Notes under the pieces: generated by a model
The model's input: the letters and a program-made list of their open reading frames with translations, nothing else
What the model was told of the DNA's origin: nothing
Databases searched by the model: none
Position numbers and translations under genes: made by a program
Assembly: GCA_020638455.1 (NCBI GenBank)
Contig: JACKIK010000001.1
Coordinates: 744,001-808,000, forward strand
DNA from: Hyphomonas sp.
GTDB taxonomy: Bacteria; Pseudomonadota; Alphaproteobacteria; Caulobacterales; Hyphomonadaceae
DNA: 64,000 bases
Direction of reading: 5' to 3'
Shown here: positions 34,676 through 43,784 of the stretch, piece after piece
Position numbering within the stretch: position 1 is the first letter of the stretch
Layout of the letters: every line of letters begins with the position of its first letter

Positions 34676-35047
34676 ATGTCGACGCCGTCGCCCATCCTGT
34701 CCGGCCTGCGCCTGCGCTGCGGCGCGTGCGGCAAGGGAAAACTGTATTCCGGCTACCTGAAGCTCAACACGTCCTGCCCTGTATGCGGGCGCGACATGAG
34801 CAAGGCGGACACGGCGGATGGCCCGGCCTTTTTCGTCGGCTTCGGCGTGCTCGTGCTGACGGCGCCGTTCATTTTCATCCTGCCCATGGTGGCGATGCCG
34901 ATCTGGGCCAAGGTCCTGCTGTTCGCCATGCTCAGCGCGGTGGTGATCGGACTGATCCTGGTGCTGCTGCCGGTCGCCAAGGCGATCCTCCTGAACCTGC
35001 AGCTGCATCACGAGGCAGAGCAGGCGCACAGCGACGACTGGTCCTAG
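34676..35047 (+). CDS. DUF983 membrane protein with zinc ribbon
   Basis: The 123-residue protein has an N-terminal zinc-ribbon-like segment with CGACGKGKLYSGYLKLNTSC and a second CxxC (CPVC). Two membrane spans follow (FFVGFGVLVLTAPFIFILPM; VLLFAMLSAVVIGLILVLLP). This matches DUF983. The function is unknown; many alphaproteobacteria carry one near respiratory or heme genes. Its stop is shared as CTAG with the convergent GGDEF-EAL gene. Confidence 0.85.
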   Translation: MSTPSPILSGLRLRCGACGKGKLYSGYLKLNTSCPVCGRDMSKADTADGPAFFVGFGVLVLTAPFIFILPMVAMPIWAKVLLFAMLSAVVIGLILVLLPVAKAILLNLQLHHEAEQAHSDDWS

Positions 35048-36456
35048 TTCGAGCGCTGCCGGGTCAGCGGAAGCATCTCGGTGAATGACAGCGAGTGCAG
35101 CTTCTCGGCGGCGTCCGGCCGGCCGAGCGCATATCCCTGCAGGAAATCGCAGCGCAGCAGCTGCAGCAGCGCCGCCTGGTCCTCGGTCTCGACGCCTTCG
35201 GCAATGACTTTCAGGTTCAGGCTGTGGCCGAGGGAAATGATCGACTGCAGCAGGCGCCGCCCGGTCGGGCCGTCTTCCAGCTGCTGGATGAAGGCGCGGT
35301 CGATCTTCAGCCCGTCGAACTCGAATTTCTGCAGATAGCTCAGCGAGGAATAGCCGGTGCCGAAATCATCGAGCAGCACCTGCACGCCCAGCTCGCGCAG
35401 CCGGCGCATGGTCCGGTGCGCTTCGCCGGTATGAGAAATCAGCACGCCTTCGGTGATCTCAAGGCGCAGCAGTTCCGGAGCGATGCCATGACGGCGGATG
35501 GCTGTTTCGACGCTTTCGGCGAAGCCCTCCCCCCGGAATTGCACCGGTGAGACGTTCACGGCGATCGGGATGGTCTTCTGGCGCTTGATCTCGATGCAGG
35601 CCTGATCGAGCGCCCAGTCGCCCAGCTTCGATATCAGCCCGGTCTCTTCGGCGATCGGAATGAACACGCCGGGGGATCCTGCCTGGCCCTGCTTGCCCGG
35701 CCATCGCATCAGCGCCTCGGCGCTCATCACCCGGCCGGTGCGCGTGCAGACAAGGGGCTGGTAGACCAGTTGCAGCTCGTTGCGGACAAGGGCGGCCTCC
35801 AGCTCCGCACCGATCGTCCGGCGCAGCTGCAGAGATTCGTCCATGTCGGGCGAGAAGGACGCCCATGACCGGTGCTGGGTCGCCTTGGCCGCATACATGG
35901 CAACGTCCGCCCGGCGAAGCAGCTCGGCCGGATCGATCCCGCGCACGGCACCGATCGCGATTCCGGCGCTCAGCGTCATGGACACGGTGTCGCCGGACAG
36001 CTCGAACGGGCTGGCCAACGCCGCCTCGGCAGCCCGGATGAACCCGATCGCGGCCGCTTCGGAATCCGTGCCGGGGATCAGTGCCGCAAATTCGTCGCCG
36101 CCCAGCCGGGCAAGTTCGCCCTTTTCGCCCAGGCACGCCTGCAGACGCCCTGCAACGGCCGCCAGCAGGTCGTCGCCGGCCTGATGACCGAGCGTGTCAT
36201 TGATCATCTTGAAGCCGTCGAGATCCAGCACGACCAGCGTCGTGCCCCGCCCGTCCGCCGCCAGCCACTTCGCTGCACGGGACAGAAGTTCCGCCCGGTT
36301 GGGAAGGCCCGTCAGGGAATCCGTAGCGGCCAGCAATTGCGTGCGGGTCAGCGCCGCTTTCAGGTCGCGGGCATTCCGCGTCGAATGCCAGAGCAGGACT
36401 GCCGCCAGCAGCGCCATGGCAATGTTGCCGAGCACGATTCCGGTGACCAGGCTCAT
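35044..36456 (-). CDS. GGDEF-EAL bifunctional cyclic-di-GMP protein
   Basis: The 470-residue protein has one N-terminal membrane helix (LVTGIVLGNIAMALLAAVLL) and no sensory domain. The GGDEF domain is intact (RLGGDEFAALI, with upstream DLDGFKMINDTLGH). The EAL domain is also intact: SAEALMRWP, the metal-binding DDFGTGYSSLSYLQ and EGVET. It may therefore both make and degrade c-di-GMP, or one domain may be regulatory. The hairpin region downstream of glnB precedes its start. It converges with a shared CTAG on the DUF983 gene. Confidence 0.92.
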   Translation of the reverse strand: MSLVTGIVLGNIAMALLAAVLLWHSTRNARDLKAALTRTQLLAATDSLTGLPNRAELLSRAAKWLAADGRGTTLVVLDLDGFKMINDTLGHQAGDDLLAAVAGRLQACLGEKGELARLGGDEFAALIPGTDSEAAAIGFIRAAEAALASPFELSGDTVSMTLSAGIAIGAVRGIDPAELLRRADVAMYAAKATQHRSWASFSPDMDESLQLRRTIGAELEAALVRNELQLVYQPLVCTRTGRVMSAEALMRWPGKQGQAGSPGVFIPIAEETGLISKLGDWALDQACIEIKRQKTIPIAVNVSPVQFRGEGFAESVETAIRRHGIAPELLRLEITEGVLISHTGEAHRTMRRLRELGVQVLLDDFGTGYSSLSYLQKFEFDGLKIDRAFIQQLEDGPTGRRLLQSIISLGHSLNLKVIAEGVETEDQAALLQLLRCDFLQGYALGRPDAAEKLHSLSFTEMLPLTRQRSN

Positions 36457-36564
36457 GCCGCCTCCACCGGTCTGTAAAAAAATCTTTCCGACTCAGCCAC
36501 TTCGAGCCCGCCCAAGCTTCAGCGGAACCTTAAGCAGGGCCGGGTTCAGGTTTGTTTGAGCTGG

Positions 36565-36615
36565 CCCGGCAATCTTGCCGGGACCGGTTTAGCGGACGTT
36601 CACCATGACCGGTCC
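36565..36615. other. Paired hairpins between glnB and the GGDEF-EAL gene
   Basis: CCCGGCAA/TTGCCGGG (36565-36582, 2-nt loop) forms a near-perfect 16-base palindrome. Next to it GGACCGGT (36581-36588) can pair with ACCGGTCC (36608-36615). Neither has a T-run, so they may be weak termination or regulatory elements within the 170-bp gap 36457-36626. Confidence 0.4.
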
Positions 36616-36626
36616 GGCCGGCTGCG

Positions 36627-36971
36627 TCAGCCGCTTACGGCCAGTTCGTCACGCTCGCCGGTGCGGATGCGGATAATCGCGTCGAGGTCGTGAATGAAGA
36701 TCTTGCCGTCGCCGATCGTGCCGGTATTGGCGGCCTGGACGATCGCCTCGGCCAGCCGGTCCGCTTCGCTCGACGGGCAGGCGACCTCCACTTTCACCTT
36801 GGGCAGGAGGCGCACTTCATATTCGGCCCCCCGGTAGACTTCGGTCTTGCCGCGCTGGCGGCCATAGCCACGCACTTCGGAAACGGTCATGCCCGTTGCG
36901 CCGGCATCCGACAGGGCATCAATAACGGCGTCCAGCCGGCTCGGCTTGAATATGGCGGTGACAAGCTTCAT
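36627..36971 (-). CDS. glnB: Nitrogen regulatory protein P-II
   Basis: The 114-residue protein shows the P-II hallmarks: N-terminal MKLVTAIFKPSRLDAVIDAL, the T-loop GYGRQRGKTEVYRGAEYEVR with the uridylylation tyrosine Y51, and the C-terminal IGDGKIFIHDLDAIIRIRTG. P-II binds ATP/ADP and 2-oxoglutarate and controls ammonium uptake and glutamine synthetase. No amtB or glnA lies beside it, so it cannot be told from GlnK by context. The start is at 36971. Confidence 0.92.
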   Translation of the reverse strand: MKLVTAIFKPSRLDAVIDALSDAGATGMTVSEVRGYGRQRGKTEVYRGAEYEVRLLPKVKVEVACPSSEADRLAEAIVQAANTGTIGDGKIFIHDLDAIIRIRTGERDELAVSG

Positions 36972-37026
36972 GACACAATTTCCTGTCTTTGCTGCAGCTG
37001 CGAACGTATAGGGCCGCGCCGGGCCG

Positions 37027-37770
37027 TCAATGTCTTTCGCGCCGCTGGCTAGCTGCAGGACGCGCGATGCGTACCTTTTCGGTCACAGGCGCAACCGCGC
37101 CTCCGCCCGGAGAGGCATAGAGCCGTTTCACGGCTTCCACCAGTACCACGCCGCCGAGCCCCGGCGCGACCAGCCGCCCGATCGTCTCCCAGCCCTCCGC
37201 CGCGGAGGTCACCAGCCCGGTTGCCATCGGCGGCATGTAGAGTGCGCTGGTCGACGCGGTGACCTGGAACAGGCCCGAGGACAGGAGATTCATCAGCTGC
37301 GCCCGGCTCCACGGCCTGCCGTGACCGAACGGCGTGCGTGTCGCGCGCGACCACAGGCCCGCCCGGTTCGATGCGGCCAGCACGATGCGGCCTTCCGGCG
37401 CCGTAATCCGCCAGATCTCGCGCAGATAGGTGCGCGGATTGCCGGCCTCTTCAAGACCGTGCAGCACGATGACCCGGTCGAACATGCCATCCGGAAACGG
37501 CATCCGCTCGTCACCGATGGAAACGGTCGCGTTGCCGCGCCCGGAATAGTCCCACACCACCGGCCCATGTTCAAAGGGGACGCCCGCGACGATTCGGGAC
37601 GGTGCCTGCCCGAACGCATCGAGAATGGGGATGGCGAAGCCGAGGCCCAGCACGGACAGGCCCCGCGCATCGCCCCAGATATCCGTCATTTTCCCCGCCA
37701 GCACGCGCGAGACCGCCTGCCCCAGCGGGGCGGCATAGAATCTCTCAAGAGTGACTGCATCCTGACGCAT
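37027..37770 (-). CDS. SAM-dependent methyltransferase, class I fold
   Basis: The 247-residue protein has a class I methyltransferase core: glycine-rich LSVLGLGFAIPILDAFG, the acidic motif DERMPFPDGMFDRVIVLHGL and the post-core ALREIWRITAPEGRIVLAAS-like block. The C-terminal part has no recognised domain. The gene is divergent from gloB, an arrangement shared by several alphaproteobacteria. The substrate is unknown. Confidence 0.82.
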   Translation of the reverse strand: MRQDAVTLERFYAAPLGQAVSRVLAGKMTDIWGDARGLSVLGLGFAIPILDAFGQAPSRIVAGVPFEHGPVVWDYSGRGNATVSIGDERMPFPDGMFDRVIVLHGLEEAGNPRTYLREIWRITAPEGRIVLAASNRAGLWSRATRTPFGHGRPWSRAQLMNLLSSGLFQVTASTSALYMPPMATGLVTSAAEGWETIGRLVAPGLGGVVLVEAVKRLYASPGGGAVAPVTEKVRIARPAASQRRERH

Positions 37771-37823
37771 CGGCTTGCCTGTGCTAGGCCGGCCCCCATA
37801 TCCGCAGGACGGAGGACCGGCTC

Positions 37824-38585
37824 ATGCTCGACATACACAAGTTTCCCTGCCTGAACGATAATTATGGCTACCTCGTGCACGAGCCAGTATCCGGCGAGAC
37901 CGCAGCCGTCGATACGCCCGATGCGAAGAAATACCTCGCCGAGGCGGAGCGGATGGGCTGGAAGATCACCGCCATCTGGAACACGCACTGGCACCCGGAC
38001 CATGCCGGCGGCAACCTCGCCATCAAGGAGGCAACCGGCTGCGAAATCATCGGCCCGGCCGGCGAGGCGGCGAAGATTCCCGGCCTCGACCGCGCGGTGA
38101 AGGAAGGCGACATGGTCGACCTCGGCCAGTCCCGCGCCCGCGTGCTGGACGTGCCCGGCCATACGATCGGCCACATCGCCTATGTCTTCGACCAGGAACA
38201 CGCGGCCTTTGTCGGCGACAGCGTGTTCGCGCTCGGCTGCGGGCGTGTCTTCGAAGGCACGATGGAGATGATGTGGCAGAGCCTGTCGAAGCTGAAGGCG
38301 CTCGATCCGCGTACACGGCTGTTCTGCGCGCACGAATACACCGAATCCAATGCCCGCTTTGCGGTGACAATCGAGCCGGACAACACCGCCCTGCGGGAAT
38401 ATGCCGCCTGGGTGAAACAGCGCCGCGCCGAGGGGCAGCCGACCGTGCCGCCGGTACTGGAACGAGAACTCGCCACCAATCCTTTCCTGCGGGCCGACCT
38501 GCCCGAGCTGCAGGCCGCCATGGGCCATCCCGGTGACGCGGTTGCGACTTTCGCCGAAATCCGCGGGCGCAAGGACCGGTTCTGA
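37824..38585 (+). CDS. gloB: Hydroxyacylglutathione hydrolase (glyoxalase II)
   Basis: The 253-residue metallo-beta-lactamase-fold enzyme has the binuclear site THWHPDHAGG (H55, H57, D59, H60) and downstream ligands in VPGHTIGHI and FCAHEYTESNARFA. It hydrolyses S-lactoylglutathione to lactate and glutathione, the second step of methylglyoxal detoxification. The C-terminal helices that bind glutathione are complete. The stop overlaps the next ATG (TGATG), so it is coupled to the cupin gene. Confidence 0.93.
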   Translation: MLDIHKFPCLNDNYGYLVHEPVSGETAAVDTPDAKKYLAEAERMGWKITAIWNTHWHPDHAGGNLAIKEATGCEIIGPAGEAAKIPGLDRAVKEGDMVDLGQSRARVLDVPGHTIGHIAYVFDQEHAAFVGDSVFALGCGRVFEGTMEMMWQSLSKLKALDPRTRLFCAHEYTESNARFAVTIEPDNTALREYAAWVKQRRAEGQPTVPPVLERELATNPFLRADLPELQAAMGHPGDAVATFAEIRGRKDRF

Positions 38586-39031
38586 TGCTGCCCGTCAGCG
38601 GCGACCTTGGCGCACGGGAAATCATCCGCCTCCTGAACATGGCGCCGCATCCCGAAGGCGGGCACTATGTCGAGACCTTCCGCGCCCCCGCCCCGGACGG
38701 CCAGCGCCCGGCCTCGACGCTGATCCACTTCCTGCTGGAAGCGGGCGAGGTCTCCGCCTGGCACCGCGTCGATGCCGACGAAGCCTGGCTCTGGCATGCC
38801 GGCGGACCGCTCGTGCTGACCACCGCCTCGCCGGAGGGCAAGGATGTCCGCACGGTGACGCTCGGCCCGGACCTCCGCGGCGGACAGAAACTGCAGGGCG
38901 TCGTGCCGGCCCATGCCTGGCAGACGGCCGAGACACTGGGCGCGTGGACACTGGTCAGCTGCACCGTGGCGCCGGGCTTTGACTTCGACGGCTTCGAACT
39001 CGCCCCGCCCGGCTGGCGCCCCTCGAACTAG
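38585..39031 (+). CDS. Cupin_5 (DUF985) protein
   Basis: The 148-residue protein matches the DUF985 cupin family: PHPEGGHYVETFRAP, LIHFLLEAGEVSAWHRVDAD and WLWHAGGPL. Cupins of this family are one-domain beta-barrels; members have been linked to sugar-phosphate or metal binding but no defined reaction. It is translationally coupled to gloB. Two stop-associated CTAG sites flank the convergent gap with the glycosyltransferase gene. Confidence 0.85.
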   Translation: MLPVSGDLGAREIIRLLNMAPHPEGGHYVETFRAPAPDGQRPASTLIHFLLEAGEVSAWHRVDADEAWLWHAGGPLVLTTASPEGKDVRTVTLGPDLRGGQKLQGVVPAHAWQTAETLGAWTLVSCTVAPGFDFDGFELAPPGWRPSN

Positions 39032-39041
39032 ACCCGTCGAC

Positions 39042-39854
39042 CTAGACCCGGTGGCGCAAGGCAAACCCGATCAGCGGCATCAGCAGCGCTGCGGCAAGTT
39101 TCTCCGGCAGACCCTTCGAAAACTTGCGGAAATACCGCTTCAGCCCGTCCGCCTTGTGGCGCTGGATCATCGCACCGGGTGCGTCGGACGTGGAGCCGTA
39201 GTGCAGCGCTCCGGCCAGCGGCTGGTAGGTCACCGATCCACCCGCCTCGATCGCCCGGCGGCACAGGTCGACATCCTCGACATGCAGGAAATAGCCCTCG
39301 TCAAACCCGCCGAGCTTTTCATAGTCAGCGCGGTGGATCAGGAAGAACGCCCCGCTGACGGCGCCGACGCGCACGGGGCCTGCCGGCGCCGGCGTCCTGT
39401 CCAGCGCCCACCTGCCAAGGCCGATGGCGTTCCAGATGGTCAGCGTGTTGCGCCGCGCGCCACGTTCTTCCACGCCATGAAGGTCGAAAATCCGCCCTCC
39501 AACAATTGCCGGCGCCGGCGCCCCGCGCCACGCCGCGACGAGGGGCTGCATCGCTCCGCGCTTGATGACGCAGTCGGGATTGCAGGCAAGGTACATCTCG
39601 CCCATGGCGATCTCCGCCGCACGGTTCATCGCGACGGCAAAGCCGGGATTGTCGCCCTTGCGGATGATGCTGACACCGGCTGTGGTTGCGGCAAACCGGT
39701 CGAGCCAGGCCTGCTCCGCCGGCGGGTTGCCGCTGTCGACCACGATAATTTCCGTCACATCGGGGTCGCCCTTGAGCGCATAAAGGCATTCATGCAGGCG
39801 CGGGCCGGTATGATAGGTCACAACCAGCGCCGTGATCGTGGGGAACTCACTCAC
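39042..39854 (-). CDS. Glycosyltransferase family 2 protein
   Basis: The 270-residue GT-A glycosyltransferase has ALVVTYHTGPRLHECLYAL, the first donor-site acid in IIVVDSGNPP and a later acidic CNPDCV site. GAFFLIHRADYEKLGGFDEG, then FLHVEDVDLCRRA, is typical of rhamnosyl- or related transferases. It probably adds a sugar to a surface polysaccharide or lipid. It overlaps the O-antigen-ligase-like gene by 4 bp (ATGA), so the two form a unit. Confidence 0.88.
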   Translation of the reverse strand: MSEFPTITALVVTYHTGPRLHECLYALKGDPDVTEIIVVDSGNPPAEQAWLDRFAATTAGVSIIRKGDNPGFAVAMNRAAEIAMGEMYLACNPDCVIKRGAMQPLVAAWRGAPAPAIVGGRIFDLHGVEERGARRNTLTIWNAIGLGRWALDRTPAPAGPVRVGAVSGAFFLIHRADYEKLGGFDEGYFLHVEDVDLCRRAIEAGGSVTYQPLAGALHYGSTSDAPGAMIQRHKADGLKRYFRKFSKGLPEKLAAALLMPLIGFALRHRV

Positions 39855-41104
39855 AGGGATGCGCGCTCCCGCTTCGACAACAGGATGATACCGATCGCGG
39901 CCAGCACGAGACTTGCCCAGAAGGCTTCATTCCAGGCGCTGTAGGCAAAACTGAACAGGCTCGCCGCCACGCCCGCCATGCCGGCAATCGCATAGCGGAC
40001 ATCGGACCGCATCTCGTTCGGGCGCGGCAGGCTGAAGCCGAGCGCCACCAGCGACAGGCCGGCCAGGATCGCGCCCACCATGCCCGTCTCGGCCCAGATC
40101 TGCAGCGCCATGTTGTGCGGATGGCCCGGTACGACCGGGTATTGCGCCCAAAAATCCGGCAGGTGCCTGAGCCAGTCAGGGTGATCGCCATAGGTCTCCC
40201 GCCAGGTCTTAGAGGCGGCAAGGCCGTGGCCGGTGAAGGGCTTCTCGATACTCTTGCCGATCACGACCTGCCACGACCAGGCGCGCGACTGGAAAGAGCC
40301 CGGCAGATGGATGCCGGCCCGCTCAAGCGCATTGATGGCCAGCCCGAAAGCAACCGGCGCTATCGCGATATAGCCGGCAAGCAGGCTGAACAGCCAGCGG
40401 AAGCCCATGCGCGGGAACAGGCCGACAAATCCCATCGCCAGCACCATGAAGCCAAGGCCGAACAGGGCCGCCTGCGAATCCGCCCGCTCGAACGCGATGG
40501 CACTGACCACAATCATGAGCGCTGCGACGCCCTTCCAGATCAGTCCGGGCCGCACAGCCAGGTAGGCCGCAAGCAGGGGCAGGACGAGCGCAAAGCTGTT
40601 CGCATTGCGCCCGATGTTCTGGATGCCCTTGTTCACCTCCAGCGGATCGTCGCCATAGACCGCCGCCAGCACCGGCCCTGACAGGAAGACCGACATCAGC
40701 ACGATCAGGCCCTGCACGGCAAAGGCGCCCAGCATCACGCGCGACGACCGTTGCGCCGTCCCTCCGGATATCCGCATTGCTCCGCCGACGGCCAGCAGGC
40801 CGAACAGCGTCACCAGCACGATGCGCAGGCTCGCCGCCTTCACGGCGAAATCGCCATGCAGCAGGTTTCCGGAGACGAGGCCCTTGGACGCCGGCGACCA
40901 GGTCTCGCTGAGCGCCGCCCAGAAGACAAACAGGATCGCCAGCATCGCATAGGGCGCCGGCGGCAGCTTTGGCCGTGACAGCGCCAGCGCCGGCAGGGCG
41001 GCAAGGCCGAGCAGCGGCGCAAAGCCCTGCCCGCCGAGGATCCCCATCAGGGGCCACAGCACGAAGGCAGCAGCGAGAACGGCGGCATAGGACATCTGCC
41101 CCAC
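39851..41104 (-). CDS. O-antigen ligase-like membrane protein (WaaL/Wzy family)
   Basis: The 417-residue protein has about ten to twelve membrane helices and the large periplasmic loop expected for O-antigen ligases or polymerases. Inside it are SRAWSWQVVIGKSIEKPFTG and YPVVPGHPHNMALQIWAETG, the H-x-H-N motif characteristic of WaaL and related bactoprenol-linked oligosaccharide ligases. The partner glycosyltransferase follows directly. It may transfer an O-chain or capsule-like oligosaccharide; which one is unknown. Confidence 0.87.
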   Translation of the reverse strand: MGQMSYAAVLAAAFVLWPLMGILGGQGFAPLLGLAALPALALSRPKLPPAPYAMLAILFVFWAALSETWSPASKGLVSGNLLHGDFAVKAASLRIVLVTLFGLLAVGGAMRISGGTAQRSSRVMLGAFAVQGLIVLMSVFLSGPVLAAVYGDDPLEVNKGIQNIGRNANSFALVLPLLAAYLAVRPGLIWKGVAALMIVVSAIAFERADSQAALFGLGFMVLAMGFVGLFPRMGFRWLFSLLAGYIAIAPVAFGLAINALERAGIHLPGSFQSRAWSWQVVIGKSIEKPFTGHGLAASKTWRETYGDHPDWLRHLPDFWAQYPVVPGHPHNMALQIWAETGMVGAILAGLSLVALGFSLPRPNEMRSDVRYAIAGMAGVAASLFSFAYSAWNEAFWASLVLAAIGIILLSKRERASL

Positions 41105-41147
41105 TGTGTCCGTTCCCGGCCGCTTTGTCAGCGGGGCAAGCTCAGCA

Positions 41148-43112
41148 TTATGCCTTTAGGTCCGGCGCGAGGCCTTCATGGGCGAGCTTCACGCAGGCCT
41201 CGTCCAGCGACATCATTTCCTGCGCATTGGAGCCGAGCCGGCGCAGCGCCAGCGTGCGTTCTTCCGACTCACGGCCGCCGACCACGGCGATCACCGGCAC
41301 TTTCTGCAGCGAATGCTCGCGAACCTTGTAATTGATCTTCTCGTTCCGAAGGTCCGTCTCGACCCGGAGGCCTGCCTTGCGCAGCGCCGCGGCCCCTTCC
41401 TCGGCATAGTCATTCGCCGCATCCGTGATCGCCGCCACCACGACCTGCACCGGCGAGAGCCACATCGGGAAGGCCCCGGCATAGTTCTCGATCAGGATGC
41501 CCGTGAAGCGCTCGAACGTGCCGAACACGGCCCGGTGCAGCATGACCGGCCGGTGCTTCGCCCCGTCGGAGCCCGTATATTCCGCATCGAGACGTTCCGG
41601 CAGGACATAGTCGAGCTGGAACGTGCCGCACTGCCACGTCCGGCCGATCGCGTCCGTCAGGTGGAATTCGAGTTTCGGGCCATAAAAGGCGCCCTCCCCC
41701 TCGGCGATCTCGAACTGCATCCCGGCCGCCGTCAGCGCGTCGGCGAGTGCCTTTTCGGCGCGGTCCCATGTCTCGTCCGTCCCGGCGCGCATGTCGGGGC
41801 GCGTCGCCAGCTTGTAGGCGATGTCGGACAGGCCGAAATCATTGTAGACGCGCTCGAACAGCTTGAGGAAGCGCAGCGTCTCCTCGCCGATCTGGTCCTC
41901 GCGGCAGAAGATATGCGCATCGTCCTGCGTCATCTGGCGGACGCGCATCAGGCCGTGCAGCGCGCCATGGGCCTCGTTGCGGTGGCAGCAGCCGAACTCC
42001 GCCATGCGGATCGGCAGGTCTCGATAGGAGCGCTGGCTGTTCTTGAAGATCTGGACGTGCGCCGGGCAGTTCATCGGCTTCAGCGCCATCAGCTCGCCCT
42101 CGCCCGACAGGATCGGCGCGTCATCTTCCGTAGACGGCACTTCATCCGGCACCACGAACATGTTCTCGCGGAACTTCGACCAGTGGCCGGACTTTTCCCA
42201 GAACACGGAATTCAGGAGCTGCGGCGTCTTCACCTCGACATAACCGTCCTCGTCCTGCCGGCGGCGGATATAGGCCTCCAGCTGGCGCCAGATCATGAAG
42301 CCCTTCGGGTGCCAGAAGACAGAGCCCTGCGCCTCCGGCTGCAGGTGGAACAGGTCCAGCTGCGCGCCGAGCTTCCGGTGGTCGCGCTTCTCGGCCTCTT
42401 CGAGGCGGTGGAGATGGTCCTTGAGGTCCTTCTCGCTGGCCCAGGCCGTGCCGTACATGCGCTGCAGCATCTCGTTGTTGGAATTGCCCCGCCAGTAGGC
42501 GCCGGCCAGCTTCATCAGCTTGAAGGCCTTGGGCAGCTTGCCCGTGCTCGGCAGGTGCGGGCCACGGCAGAGATCGAACCAGTCCCCCTGCCGGTAGATC
42601 GTGATCGGCTGGCCCGGCGGGATGATGTCATCGATGATCTGGGCCTTGTAGTCCTCGCCGATCTCGCGGAACGTGCGGATCGCCTTTTCCTTGTCCCAGA
42701 CCTCACGGACGATGGGATAATCGGCATCGACGATCTCGCGCATCTTCGCTTCGATCCTGTCGAAATCGTCCGTCGAGAACGGCTCCTCGCGCGCGAAGTC
42801 GTAATAGAAGCCGTCATCGATCACCGGGCCGATCGTGACCTGCGTGTCGGGGTAAAGCCCCTGCACGGCCTGCGCCAGCACATGGGCGGCATCGTGTCGG
42901 ATCAGCTCAAGGCCTTCGGGGTCCCTGTCCGTGATGATGGCGACCCTGGCGTCGCCTTCGAGGGGGCGGACAAGGTCCCACATCTGGCCGTCGACCTTGG
43001 CGGCAAGCGCCTTCTTGGCCAGCGATTTTGAAATGCTCTCCGCCACATCCAGTGGCGAGGCGCCGTCGGCGTATTCGCGTTCGGAGCCATCGGGCAGCGT
43101 TACTTTGATCAT
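41148..43112 (-). CDS. thrS: Threonine--tRNA ligase
   Basis: The 654-residue class II synthetase has all parts in order. They are the TGS domain (KVTLPDGSEREYADGASPLD), the editing domain with HDAAHVLAQAVQ, the catalytic domain with the zinc-binding MKPMNCPAHVQIFK and the fRFRx-type VFGTFERFTG, and the anticodon-binding domain at the end. It charges tRNA-Thr in the cytoplasm. No T-box is expected in this group, but a phased short-repeat array lies upstream of its start (43238-43333). Confidence 0.96.
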   Translation of the reverse strand: MIKVTLPDGSEREYADGASPLDVAESISKSLAKKALAAKVDGQMWDLVRPLEGDARVAIITDRDPEGLELIRHDAAHVLAQAVQGLYPDTQVTIGPVIDDGFYYDFAREEPFSTDDFDRIEAKMREIVDADYPIVREVWDKEKAIRTFREIGEDYKAQIIDDIIPPGQPITIYRQGDWFDLCRGPHLPSTGKLPKAFKLMKLAGAYWRGNSNNEMLQRMYGTAWASEKDLKDHLHRLEEAEKRDHRKLGAQLDLFHLQPEAQGSVFWHPKGFMIWRQLEAYIRRRQDEDGYVEVKTPQLLNSVFWEKSGHWSKFRENMFVVPDEVPSTEDDAPILSGEGELMALKPMNCPAHVQIFKNSQRSYRDLPIRMAEFGCCHRNEAHGALHGLMRVRQMTQDDAHIFCREDQIGEETLRFLKLFERVYNDFGLSDIAYKLATRPDMRAGTDETWDRAEKALADALTAAGMQFEIAEGEGAFYGPKLEFHLTDAIGRTWQCGTFQLDYVLPERLDAEYTGSDGAKHRPVMLHRAVFGTFERFTGILIENYAGAFPMWLSPVQVVVAAITDAANDYAEEGAAALRKAGLRVETDLRNEKINYKVREHSLQKVPVIAVVGGRESEERTLALRRLGSNAQEMMSLDEACVKLAHEGLAPDLKA

Positions 43113-43451
43113 CGGTCTTCTTCTTTGGCGTGTCGCCCGAAAGGGCGTCGATTCAGTCGGTCCGGACGGCCTTGTTCGGCGGTTTGCTTAACGTGTCTTT
43201 GCCGCTTTTCCCACCCTCAAAGCGGGCGGAGTGCAGTTTCGGACCTTCCGGCGTCTGTCCGGTCTGTTTTGGGGGTTTTCCGGTCTGTATCCGGTCCGTT
43301 TCCGGACTGTTATTCGGACTTATTTCCAGACTTTTTGGCGGGTGCATGAGGCGGGCGCGCACAGGGCGTGCGGGCCGCAGGCGCGTCAGGCACCCCGGCG
43401 GGTTCGCGTGGTCAGAGCGGTGATCAGGCGGCGTTCCATGGCGGCGATATG
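43113..43451. other. thrS upstream region with a short phased repeat array
   Basis: This 339-bp gap has no convincing gene. Between 43238 and 43333 an about 10-12-bp degenerate unit, best seen as CCGGTCTG, recurs at roughly 43246, 43257, 43279, 43290, 43301, 43312 and 43324. The spacing is close to one DNA turn, and the remaining sequence is GC-rich and unremarkable. A GCCC-GAAA-GGGC hairpin lies at 43135-43146. I see no terminator or tRNA. Confidence 0.5.
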
Positions 43452-43784
43452 TCATGTCTCCGGGGATTTTTCAACTGCTTCCCCATGCGGGCCCCGCCAG
43501 TCGCCATAGCGCCAGGGCTGCCAGGCCGGCACATCCGGCCGGGTCTCCGGGGCCGGGTCATGCCCCCAGGACCCGCCCGGACGGCAGCGGAGGAACCGCG
43601 CAAGCGCCATCCAGCCGCCCGCCCACCAGCCATGGCGGGCAACGCATTCGGCTCCGTATTCACTGCAGGATGGGTCATGCCGGCAGCGCGCCCCGAAGGC
43701 ATAGAACACCTGGCTCGGCCCGTGCTTGTAGACCCAGAGCAGCGCGTAGGCGGCCTTGCGGCGGAAGTCAGTCTGCGACGGCAC
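43452..43784 (-). CDS. yidD: YidD membrane-protein insertion efficiency factor
   Basis: The 110-residue protein carries the YidD/DUF37 pattern LLWVYKHGPSQVFYAFGARC, then RHDPSCSEYGAECVARHGWW and WMALARFLRCRPGGSWGHDP. YidD assists YidC/Sec-dependent membrane protein insertion. GTG at 43784 is my chosen start; an in-frame GTG at 43796 is possible. The start overlaps the end of the NifU-like gene, so the two are co-transcribed. Confidence 0.8.
   Translation of the reverse strand: MPSQTDFRRKAAYALLWVYKHGPSQVFYAFGARCRHDPSCSEYGAECVARHGWWAGGWMALARFLRCRPGGSWGHDPAPETRPDVPAWQPWRYGDWRGPHGEAVEKSPET

Noticed and set aside
36565..36582. Rho-independent terminator after glnB
   Set aside because: The hairpin is strong but no T-run follows on either strand, so it is recorded only as a hairpin.
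41178..43031. 617-codon frame antisense to thrS
   Set aside because: The sense strand encodes a complete ThrRS with all catalytic motifs; the antisense frame is low-complexity and unsupported.
43238..43333. CRISPR array
   Set aside because: The repeat units are about 8-12 bp, degenerate and without spacers; no cas genes are present.
43153..43455. 100-codon minus-strand frame in the thrS upstream gap
   Set aside because: It is proline/lysine-rich low complexity produced by the repeat array, with no start context or homology I can recognise.
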